This document shows, in pieces, positions 24,451 to 32,167 of a DNA stretch of 49,283 nt; position 1 is the first letter of the stretch; every line of letters starts with the position of its first letter. Both the position numbers and the translations under genes were made by a program. A model generated the notes under the pieces. That model had not been told where the DNA came from and did not search any database. It worked only from the letters and a program-made list of their open reading frames with translations. Source of the stretch: Mesorhizobium tamadayense. GTDB taxonomy: Bacteria > Pseudomonadota > Alphaproteobacteria > Rhizobiales > Rhizobiaceae. Location: contig NZ_RQXT01000053.1 of the NCBI RefSeq assembly GCF_003863365.1, positions 1-49,283 of the forward strand, given 5' to 3'.

Positions 24451-26871
24451 ATGACGGGCATTGGCCGACCAGGGAGATCGCGCACAGGGGGTGCTGGAGC
24501 CGACAGCGCGAGGGGAGCAAGCAGTTCGCGCTCGGAATCAAGTCTTGCCCCCGGGGAAGGCAGTCAGTCGTTCGATTCGGTCGTGGAACAGATGCGCTCT
24601 GGGCCTCACGATAGAGGGACGTCCTCCGCTCGCACTGCGCGCGGTGACGATGATGACCTTGGCGACAGGTCTTCCGGTGCCCCCGTTGGCGGGCATCGAA
24701 TCCTGCGCGCTGCACCACGTGCAGTCACTGCGCGGCGGCGCGGTTTTCCCTCGGTGCCAGAAGATAGAGCCGCCGGCCCGGTCGACAGCCAGCCGTCAAC
24801 TTCGGCTGTGGCAATCCCCATTTCCTTGACAGACGAGGAAATCAACGCAGCAAAGCGACGAATGGACGGCCTGCTTGAGGAACTTGATGCTTGCCGTAAT
24901 GCGGCCAAGCGAGCTCGGAACTCTGAGGAGGCGCAGGAGCTGATCGATCGGGTCGTCAATGCAAGCTCAACAGTTCTGGACTGCCGCGCGAGCCTGCCTC
25001 CGGCTGTGGCGCGTAGTATGCTGTCCGACGATCAGGCGCGTCGACTCCGCGACGATGCGCTCATGGCGGCGGATGAATGCAACGCATTAGGCTACGCGAC
25101 TATCTCCCACTTGGAACAGCGCAGGAAGAGTGCGGCCACCGTGCTCGACCGAACGCTCAAGTCCAACGCTACCCCCGTCCAGCTCAGCCGAGTGGTTTCC
25201 GCTGTGGCGGAGCACCATGTGGCCTGCATGGAATGGTGGGAAAAGAAGGCAAGGCGCTGCGAACGGATGCGGTCCGTCTGCGCTGCCACTGCTAACTTAC
25301 CAAGTACAACGGCCGAGATGCGGCAGGACGAAGAGGCCGCACTGCGGCTGCACACGGGCTGGGCACTCAATACGAAGGTCATCCATCTGGAATCGCGGGT
25401 CGCTCTCGCGCAGGTCAAGATTGAGCCGCAGGCGAGCACGTTCGAACCAGCCGTGAGGGAAATCCTTATGGGTGAGAACGGGCGGGCGCGTCTGCTGGGG
25501 ACCTTCGTCGGCGACATTTTTCCGGCATTCCTCTCGACGTCAGACGCTGTTCTGCGCAGCAAAGGGCGCCCACTCGACGCACAGCACTGCGCCGTTCTCG
25601 AAGGAGTCATGGAACGGCTTTCGGAATTTGCGTTGGGGTCGCACGACATGCTTGCCAAGCTAAGCGATGACCGAACAGGTGCCGACCACCCGTTGGAACT
25701 GTTGGGCCAGATCGTGGACGACGCGTGGATCACTGCGCACGAGGTCATGCACCTCCTGGCATTGCAGTCGAATACGCCCGCCATCATCGCATCGCCGGTC
25801 GATGCTGGCGCTGCGATACCGGCCCACATTGCCGGCAAGACTGTGGTGGCCGAAGGACGCATGAATGGGAAGGGCAACCGCAAGCCGCCCGCTGGCGCCG
25901 GGAGTTCGGCCGCCGGGCGGCCGGAGCCGCAAGTCGTAGCGGGCGACAGCGAAACAGCGCCAGCAGCCAAAGTTCTCGTGCGCTCGGATCTAGGTACGAA
26001 GAAGCTCGTGAGCGCGAAGGAGGCGCATGCGAGTGCATCGTCGGCGGCGGCACACTTGGCGATCTGGCAGGCCCCGGCGTCGACGGAGGCCCTGATGCGA
26101 GGACTCACGCGGCTGGACCAACTTTTGCAGTTCGATCTGGCCGATCAGCAGAGGACCGTCTCGCAAGCGCGCCAGATGAAACCCGAGGACGCCGACCACG
26201 CCGTGAACACCGTGGTCGAGCGCCTGCAGACGCAGACTGCCGAGATACAGGCCTGTCTGGCCGCGTTGGAGGAGCCTCGTCGACGCGGCCTATTCAAGCC
26301 TGCGCAACTGATCGAAGTGCATGACAAAACAGTCCGGCTCAAGGTCATGTTGTCCGAGGCGCGGGGACTGGCCAAGGCTTTGAACGAGGGAAGGGCCACT
26401 ACTACGATCGAGTGCATGAAGACCTACGCCTTTCCGTCGCAGAAGTACCTTGAACACTTGCGGGAGGCCAAGGAGTTGACGCCTGCGGATCTACCGCGCG
26501 CGTTGAAGGGCGAGCCAGGGACGCTGTTCGAGATTAGGCTGCAGCCCAAGGCGCTTCGCAATGGTGCAATGCCGAGTCCGATGTGGGTGCACATCCATAC
26601 GAAGCGGCCGGTACTTGCGGGGCAGTTGGCGACGCTGGATGATGCCCACTTCGCCGCTTGCCACGTGAAGTCCAATGATCAACGCGGCCATAACCGGCAG
26701 TGGCAGGACGCCCGGGCTGCGATCGGTCAAGAGAACGTCGTGATCCACCGCGGCAAGCTTACCCCTGCTTTCTGTAAGTCCTTGTTGACCACAGTGCTTG
26801 GCGGTCACTCACGCCATCCCCTTGCCGAAGCGGCGCACCGGTCGACGCAGGCTGCTCGATACGGGATGTAG
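24451..26871 (+). CDS. Large type III effector, XopP/RipH (HLK)-like
   Basis: 806 residues. The first 110 are Ser/Arg/Gly-rich and disordered-looking (RSRTGGAGADSARGASSSRSE), typical of a type III secretion signal. The rest is mainly alpha-helical. The last domain (about residues 687-790: GTLFEIRLQPKALRNGAMPS, then WVHIHTKRPVLAGQL, AACHVKSNDQRGHNRQWQDA and VVIHRGKLT) resembles the conserved end of XopP of Xanthomonas and RipH/HLK of Ralstonia. XopP has been reported to bind the plant exocyst subunit Exo70B. ATG at 24451 has GGAG nine bases upstream. The nearest tts box is that of the nopP remnant 500 bases upstream, with no intervening terminator seen, so it is probably TtsI-driven. The family call is from memory of motifs and needs a profile search. 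Confidence 0.6.
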   Translation: MTGIGRPGRSRTGGAGADSARGASSSRSESSLAPGEGSQSFDSVVEQMRSGPHDRGTSSARTARGDDDDLGDRSSGAPVGGHRILRAAPRAVTARRRGFPSVPEDRAAGPVDSQPSTSAVAIPISLTDEEINAAKRRMDGLLEELDACRNAAKRARNSEEAQELIDRVVNASSTVLDCRASLPPAVARSMLSDDQARRLRDDALMAADECNALGYATISHLEQRRKSAATVLDRTLKSNATPVQLSRVVSAVAEHHVACMEWWEKKARRCERMRSVCAATANLPSTTAEMRQDEEAALRLHTGWALNTKVIHLESRVALAQVKIEPQASTFEPAVREILMGENGRARLLGTFVGDIFPAFLSTSDAVLRSKGRPLDAQHCAVLEGVMERLSEFALGSHDMLAKLSDDRTGADHPLELLGQIVDDAWITAHEVMHLLALQSNTPAIIASPVDAGAAIPAHIAGKTVVAEGRMNGKGNRKPPAGAGSSAAGRPEPQVVAGDSETAPAAKVLVRSDLGTKKLVSAKEAHASASSAAAHLAIWQAPASTEALMRGLTRLDQLLQFDLADQQRTVSQARQMKPEDADHAVNTVVERLQTQTAEIQACLAALEEPRRRGLFKPAQLIEVHDKTVRLKVMLSEARGLAKALNEGRATTTIECMKTYAFPSQKYLEHLREAKELTPADLPRALKGEPGTLFEIRLQPKALRNGAMPSPMWVHIHTKRPVLAGQLATLDDAHFAACHVKSNDQRGHNRQWQDARAAIGQENVVIHRGKLTPAFCKSLLTTVLGGHSRHPLAEAAHRSTQAARYGM

Positions 26872-27199
26872 TGGGGGGCATCAGTCAGTTGAGTGCGCTC
26901 GCCCCCATTCGCCCGCCGCCGAGATCGATGAAGATCGTCGGGCAAGAACGCCGAGCAGGCGCAACTGATCTGCTTTATAGGCTTCGGCGCATCGGTACTC
27001 GCTAAGGATCCGAGCTTGGGTGGGAGGGGCTGGATTGCTGCGGCTCGGCTGACGCGGGGGTAGGGTGATGGAATCGGCACGGGGCTGTTTCCGGCGCGGA
27101 TGTCAAAGGGGATGCGTGAGGTCGCCCCCGTCGCCAGGATCACCCTCGATCCGGTGATCGCACGCACCCGGCTGCTGTAGCCGCACGCCCGCACCTCGC
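26872..27199. other. Interval downstream of the XopP-like gene
   Basis: About 330 bases with no feature I can name. It may include the more decayed part of the methylase/helicase remnant that becomes recognisable from about 27200. Confidence 0.3.
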
Positions 27200-28060
27200 C
27201 GGCGACTCGCCCGCAACGAGCTGCCGGCGAATTCGATCTCGCCATACTGTCGGGATCGCGCGTATCGCTCGACGGGGTTGCGTCTTCACGGTCGCGCGCT
27301 CGATCGATCTCTTGAAACCGGGCGTGCTCGCGGCTTTCGTGACGTGTTCCTGCACCATGGACAAGATCGACAGCCGAGCGCGCGAGCATATCGCCAGTTC
27401 GGCCGATCTCGTCACCCCGCCATTCGACTGTCCGAATGCAGCTTCCGGGACTGATGCCGGTACCGACGTCATGGCCGACATTCTCTTCTTCGCAAGAGAA
27501 CGTCCGGCCAGAACGAGACGTAACCTGGCTCGACATCGACGCGTTTCGCTCCACCGTTGGCGATGGCGCGATCGTGTGTGAACCGCCGGTTCCTGCATCA
27601 TCCTGGCCTCTTGCTCGGCAGGCGTGCAACCACGTCAGGACCGTTGGGCGAAGTCTATATCTACATGGCAAACCGCGAGTCGACCACGGCACGCGCTTTG
27701 CGAGGTGACGCCTGCTTCCGGAAGCTATCTATGACGGTGAACCTATACGATCCATCTCGCTGCCGAGCACGATGATGACAGCGTGGGCGAGGGCCTTTCT
27801 GAAAGCGCCGGTATTCCATGGGGACAGCTACTTGATCGGCAACGCCCGTGGCGTTGATGAAGATGGTCGAAGCGGCGCCGTAGCCATCACAGTGCGTAAG
27901 GGCCGCGGCGCCGCCGACATTTCCCGACCAGCGCGCCCGCATCGTCCGCAAGCTGATTCCTATTCGCGATGCGGTGTGTAAGATTCTGGCGGCTTAGGAA
28001 TTGGACCGGTCCTAGAGGACGCGCAGGTCAAGCTGCACGTCGCCCACCGCAACGATTTTA
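27200..28060 (+). pseudogene. Remnant of large DNA methylase/helicase (SNF2, strawberry-notch-like)
   Basis: Pieces in several plus-strand frames line up with the C-terminal part of the very large methylase-helicase proteins of alphaproteobacterial plasmids and islands. They are VFTVARSIDLLKPGVLAAFV followed by TMDKIDSRAREHIASSADLV (27290-27415), DAGTDVMADILFF (27450-27490), VTWLDIDAF (27520), NRRFLHHPGLLLG...GPLGEVY (27575-27660), and RIVRKLIPIRDAVCKILAA (27930-27990). Frameshifts separate the blocks. The remnant stops where the tts-like box of the next nopP gene begins, as if the effector gene had been inserted into or beside it. Confidence 0.6.
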
Positions 28061-28066
28061 CCTGAG

Positions 28067-28096
28067 GTCAGCTTACCGTCAGCGTGGTCGAGTATC
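28067..28096 (+). promoter_or_regulatory. tts-box-like site of nopP (28170)
   Basis: GTCAGCTTACCGTCAGC (28067-28083) fits the GTCAG-N5-CG-N2-AGC pattern shared by the other two nopP promoters of this window and lies about 85 bases before the start codon. The match is weaker than the box of the nopC operon (ACCG for NTCG). Confidence 0.6.
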
Positions 28097-28169
28097 TCTT
28101 CGAGAGCGACCTGACCAGCTTTAAACTCATTGTCGAAAAGACTGACGTTGAAAAGAGAAAGGAATCGCC

Positions 28170-29048
28170 ATGTACAGTCGAATCAGTGACTCATCCACAA
28201 GCACGAGCCAAGCTGACGAAACGATGCAGCCAATTGACAGCCATCGCTTTGGGCAAACACTTGAACGTGTGGCCCCGAGTTTGGAACCGCCCGATGCTCA
28301 GGCTAGTTCGTCTTCAGCCCCAACAGGGCCGTACGCGTTAGTTTCCCAGCCTCCTATCGTCGAGATCGACAGGTCTTCGTTCGGTAGGGAAATGAGGAAT
28401 TTTTACGGCGGTGAAATCAAACACATTGCCGACAATCCGCAAGAGTACTCGGATTTCGTGTCCTCAAAGGCCGAGCGCACGGCAACGGTTGCAAGGCTCT
28501 ACGGTGGCACCCATGGTGATACGGATGAGGCGCGATATTTCAGTTATCAACTAGGCGATACAAGCGTTGGGCTCTTAAGAACAGAAAGCGGCTTTAGCAT
28601 CAAAAGACAACCGTGGCGGCAACAGTTTCCCGAGCAAAAACACGTTACATCCGTCGTTGACCTTCGTGTTACTCATCCACTCGTGGAGAACGCAGGCGAT
28701 ATTCTACTTGAACATCAACTTCGGCTCGACGGCGATCGGCCGTTGGTCATGTCACGACCTGCTCTGCCTGAAATGGAGGCCCGCCTAGATCAGATGGGCT
28801 TTGCTCATGTGGGTGACAATCGGTGGGTGCTTGACCCTGCCCAGCATCCCGAAAAGTGGACGAAGAATAGTGACGGTGAATGGCAGCGGGCAGACAAACC
28901 TGCTCTATATCTCTCCAAAGCCGAGGGCCGCGATACCGATAGCGAAGCAAGTATTCAAGAGAATTCCAGTGAAGAAAGCTTTGAGACAGACTCGTCCGAC
29001 GATGACCCATCTTGGTATTTCGAACGTCTTAATTTAGACCGAGGATAG
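28170..29048 (+). CDS. nopP: Type III secreted effector NopP
   Basis: 292 residues. NopP is secreted by the rhizobial T3SS into legume cells and affects host range (soybean Rj2 recognises some variants). The N-terminus (MYSRISDSSTSTSQ) is Ser/Thr/Gln-rich, as for secretion signals. The conserved core begins at PPIVEIDRSSF (residue 61) and runs through YFSYQLGDTSVGLL and HPLVENAGDILLEHQLRLDG to LDPAQHPEKWTKNSDGEW. The acidic tail ends in SSEESFETDSSDDDPS and differs from the second copy. Residues about 120-225 look like a degenerate GNAT acetyltransferase fold (my reading). AAAGGA lies nine bases before the ATG, and a tts-like box lies upstream. It is clearly paralogous to the minus-strand gene at 42111. 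Confidence 0.82.
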   Translation: MYSRISDSSTSTSQADETMQPIDSHRFGQTLERVAPSLEPPDAQASSSSAPTGPYALVSQPPIVEIDRSSFGREMRNFYGGEIKHIADNPQEYSDFVSSKAERTATVARLYGGTHGDTDEARYFSYQLGDTSVGLLRTESGFSIKRQPWRQQFPEQKHVTSVVDLRVTHPLVENAGDILLEHQLRLDGDRPLVMSRPALPEMEARLDQMGFAHVGDNRWVLDPAQHPEKWTKNSDGEWQRADKPALYLSKAEGRDTDSEASIQENSSEESFETDSSDDDPSWYFERLNLDRG

Positions 29049-29654
29049 GCTGACATAGAGTCGCAATAGAGAGAGCATCTATAGGTGGTAGCCTCCTCGT
29101 TCTCGGGTGCTTCTGGGTGAAGATTGAAGCCGATGCGGGGGGGCGCGACCATGGCCGGCGCCAAGTTCTTCAACGCAGCCATGGTCGACAAACCTGCAGC
29201 CGACTTCATGCGCTGGCGAACACTCGAAGCTGAGCATGGGCCCGACACGTTGTTTAATGGGCCTTCCTTAGCGAAGCCCTGGAACGGCATGGTCAACCCG
29301 ATCGCGTCCGCGTGGATCGATGGCGCATTGCGCAGCAGGGATGCGCGTCAGCGCGATAACACTTCTCGCTTCCTTGCAGCGAGGCTGATGAACAAGCCGT
29401 TTCGCCTTGCCCGGTCGAGAAGGCTCTTGACCGGAATCAGGGCCATTTTCTTCCTCCGCGCGGTGCATTTCATACCGCAGCATTATTGTGGCCACCAGCG
29501 TGGACCGACCATTTGGCGCTGGCACCAGAGACAGCTACTTCCTTCGCAGCGGCCCCGGGCTGATACCACTGCAGAAGCGAACGGCACCAATCGATGGAGA
29601 TGAATTCTCCTGTGCAGGCCTCCGCAAGCACACGAGCAGCAAATCATCCCGCCG
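29049..29654. other. Interval between nopP and IS1380 element
   Basis: About 600 bases. A plus-strand frame (29124-29603) reads like a protein in its first half (AGAKFFNAAMVDKPAADFMRW, then FNGPSLAKPWNGMVNPI) but I cannot assign it and see no ribosome binding site. It could be the remnant of an accessory gene. Nothing else is recognised. Confidence 0.3.
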
Positions 29655-29658
29655 CTAG

Positions 29659-31288
29659 CCCGAATATCTCACATAGTTGAGGTGCATCGGGGCTCCGAAT
29701 CAGGGAAAATGCTTCTGCGACAAAGACTTACCCTAGGCAGAGGAGGCAGAGGTGTTCCCCGATGCAAACAGAGTGTAGCGCAGAACGGTTTGATTTTGGA
29801 GCTGTTGAAAAGCGCGCCGTTGTGGCCGGTTTCGACGGCGGGACGATCACGTCGGATGCCCGGCGGGCAATTGCTGGGGCTGACGGACCGGGCGATCGGA
29901 CTGGTCGACCGCTTTGCCCGCTGCTTCGTGGATGCCCGCAATCCGGGCCTGATCGAGCATGCGGTGAAGACGTTGGTTGCGCAGCGGGTCTTCGCTCTTG
30001 CGCTCGGCTATGAGGATATCAACGACCACGATGAACTGCGCCACGATCCGGTGCTGTCTCTGCTGGCCGGCAAGCTCAAGGCACGGCGTCACAAGAAATG
30101 TGCCGCCGTCGCCGGCAAGTCGACGCTCAACCGGCTGGAACTGAGCCGGCCGCAGCCCTCGCGCTATCACAGGATCAGCCATGATCCGGCGGCGATCGAG
30201 AGGCTGTTGGTCGACTTGTTCCTTGGAGCGCACGCGGTACCGCCCGAAGAAGTGGTGCTGGATCTGGACGCCACCGACGATCCCCTGCACGGCAATCAGG
30301 AGGGACGATTCTTCCACGGCTATTACGGCCACTACTGCTACCTGCCGCTCTACGTCTTCTGCGGCAATCACTTGTTATGCGCCAAGCTGCGGCCTGCCAA
30401 TATCGACGCCGCCGCCGGCTCGGTTCAGGAGATCGAGCGCATCGTGCGCCAACTGCGCGGCCGCTGGCCAAAGGTCCGCATCGTGCTGCGCGCCGATTCC
30501 GGCTTCGCCCGTGAGGACCTGATGGCTTGGTGCGAGACCAACGCCGTGGACTATCTGTTCGGCCTGGCCCGCAATGTGCGGCTGGTCCGGCACATCGGGG
30601 CCGAACTGGAGCAGGCCAGAGGCGAGAGTTCCCTCACCAGCCGGCCGGCGCGCCGCTTCAAGGACTTCCTGTGGACCACCCGCAAGAGCTGGAGCTGCCG
30701 GCGCCGGGTCGTGGCCAAGGCGGAGTGGACGCAAGGCGAGGCCAATCCGCGCTTCGTCGTCACCTCGCTTGACGCCAAAGCCTGGCCGGCCCGCAGCCTC
30801 TATGAGGACTTCTACTGTGCCCGCGGCGAGATGGAGAACCGCATTAAGGAATGCCAGCTCGACCTGTTCGCCGACCGCACCTCGGCGGCCACCATGCGCG
30901 CCAACCAGCTCAGGATCTGGTTCGCCTCAATGGCCTATGTGCTGATCTGCGCGCTGCGCCGCATCGGCCTGGCCAACACAAGGCTCGCCAGAGCGAGCTG
31001 CGCCACCATCCGCCTCAAGCTGTTCAAGATCGGCGCGCTCGTCAGCATCTCGGTGCGCCGCATCAAGCTGGCCATGAACTCCGCCTGCCCGTTCCAGCGC
31101 GAATGGGCTCTCACATATGCCAGGCTCGCGGCAGCCGCCTGAGCGCCCCATCCACCCTTCCCCTCAACAGCAACGACATCGCCCAACCACAACAACCGCT
31201 CCGCGCGGCCATGGCTCTTGCCTGCAACGCACCCGCTCACAAAAGCGCCGCAACAGACCCACGCCGAAAGACAGTGTGAGATATCCGG
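29659..31288 (+). mobile_element. IS1380-family insertion sequence, flanked by CTAG
   Basis: The ends are imperfect inverted repeats: left CCCGAATATCTCACA (from 29659) and, read inward from 31288, CCGGATATCTCACAC. Directly outside both ends is the tetranucleotide CTAG (29655-29658 and 31289-31292), a likely target-site duplication. The element is about 1.63 kb and contains one transposase gene, frameshifted. Confidence 0.75.
29762..31142 (+). pseudogene. IS1380 family transposase with single-base frameshift
   Basis: Translation from the ATG at 29762 gives MQTECSAERFDFGAVEKRAV, then VAGFDGGTITSDA, the normal IS1380 opening. The continuation GGQLLGLTDRAIGLVDRFARC is in the next frame. One extra C at about 29859-29861 (GATGCCCGGCGGG) causes the shift. 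The rest is complete: EEVVLDLDATDDPLHGNQEG and RIVLRADSGFARED carry the catalytic aspartates, and RGEMENRIKECQLDLFADR carries the glutamate region. The downstream frame is also open to 29682 but with an unrelated N-terminus. The gene is probably inactive unless the shift is bypassed. Confidence 0.8.
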
Positions 31289-31552
31289 CTAGTGGCTTTC
31301 GTTTGACGATGCGTCGATCCGCGACCTGTGCGAAACATCGCCAAACCTGCTCCTCGTGCAGACAGCGAAACTTTTGCCGTACCGATAACGCACGGCGTGG
31401 AGGTCAGCACCGGCCTGGCTTGGCCGCCGCAGCCAAGCGGAGTCGCGTCCCGAGAAGGCCGGAAAATGCGGCATTAGGTTAGCAAAAACCACCAGATCTC
31501 CTGAGCGAGCTGATCTACCCTGTCTCAAGTCGGAATATGAGACAGGGCGGGC
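31289..31552. other. Short interval after IS1380
   Basis: About 260 bases holding the promoter of the small-gene pair. The repeat TGTCTCAAGTCGGAATATGAGACA near 31520-31543 contains TGTCTCA and TGAGACA as an inverted pair, just before the first start codon: a possible operator. Confidence 0.45.
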
Positions 31553-31771
31553 ATGAGCGTCGCGTATGAGTTGAAACTGAAACGAGCCGAATTGACCAAC
31601 AGGCTCGAGGAACTGGCGAAGCTGCGAGCCGAGGTCCGCGAGCAGGTCAGTTGCATTGACAAGGTAATTGCCATCTACGAACCCGGTTACGAGCCGACGG
31701 CAGCCAGGGCGCGCCGTCCAGGCCGAACCGCCGGGATTTCAGATGAGGTAAAGGCTTCGATGGGGGCGTGA
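31553..31771 (+). CDS. Small coiled-coil protein of unknown function
   Basis: 72 residues, MSVAYELKLKRAELTNRLEE and on. The first 45 residues form a heptad-like Leu/Ala/Glu pattern typical of a coiled coil, followed by a basic Pro/Arg stretch (ARARRPGRTAGI). I do not recognise a family. Its stop overlaps the GTG start of the next gene by four bases, which supports both as real genes of one operon. GGGCGGGC is the nearest purine-rich sequence upstream. The inverted repeat TGTCTCA/TGAGACA lies directly before it. Confidence 0.55.
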   Translation: MSVAYELKLKRAELTNRLEELAKLRAEVREQVSCIDKVIAIYEPGYEPTAARARRPGRTAGISDEVKASMGA

Positions 31772-32001
31772 ACCAGCGCCAGGTCGTGCTTCGGATTCTC
31801 CATGACGCGGCAAGCCCGGTTTCAACATCCGAATGCGCCGCGCAGTTCTCACGGGCGGTCGGCTTGGGCAACGAGGCGGGTATCGTTGACCAGGTGTCGC
31901 GCAAGCTGTCGGCTGTCTTGACGCAGCTCACGAAAGCCGGGCGCGTGAGGCACGTCGGCAAGACAGCGAACAGGCAATTCCTCTGGGAAATTGCCGCCTA
32001 G
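31768..32001 (+). CDS. Small winged-helix-like protein of unknown function
   Basis: 77 residues from a GTG codon, coupled to the preceding gene. The sequence QRQVVLRILHDAASPVSTSECAAQF...VSRKLSAVLTQLTKAGRVRHVGKTANRQFLWEI has the layout of a winged helix-turn-helix: three helices with a turn, then a two-strand wing ending in FLWEI. It probably binds DNA, perhaps with the coiled-coil partner. No family name comes to mind. It is followed, after 165 bases with its own promoter-like repeats, by an AAA ATPase gene. Confidence 0.55.
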   Translation: MNQRQVVLRILHDAASPVSTSECAAQFSRAVGLGNEAGIVDQVSRKLSAVLTQLTKAGRVRHVGKTANRQFLWEIAA

Positions 32002-32117
32002 ACGCTGCGAGTTGTCTGGCCAAGTTTGGGGGGCTATCCCAGGGTCGGGCACATTGGCCTGCTGGCAGCCCTCAACACAAAGCGCCGCAGAGATGGTCGA
32101 TTGCACGGCTGGACATC

Positions 32118-32152
32118 TTTATAATCCAGATTATAATAATCGTGATTATAAA
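32118..32152. promoter_or_regulatory. AT-rich palindrome and promoter of the ATPase gene
   Basis: TTTATAATC (32118-32126) and GATTATAAA (32144-32152) form a perfect inverted repeat around ATTATAATAATC. The arms contain TATAAT, a perfect -10 sequence. It ends 15 bases before the ATPase start codon. The arrangement suggests a promoter covered by its own operator. Confidence 0.6.
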
Positions 32153-32167
32153 GTGGAGCTTGCTGCC

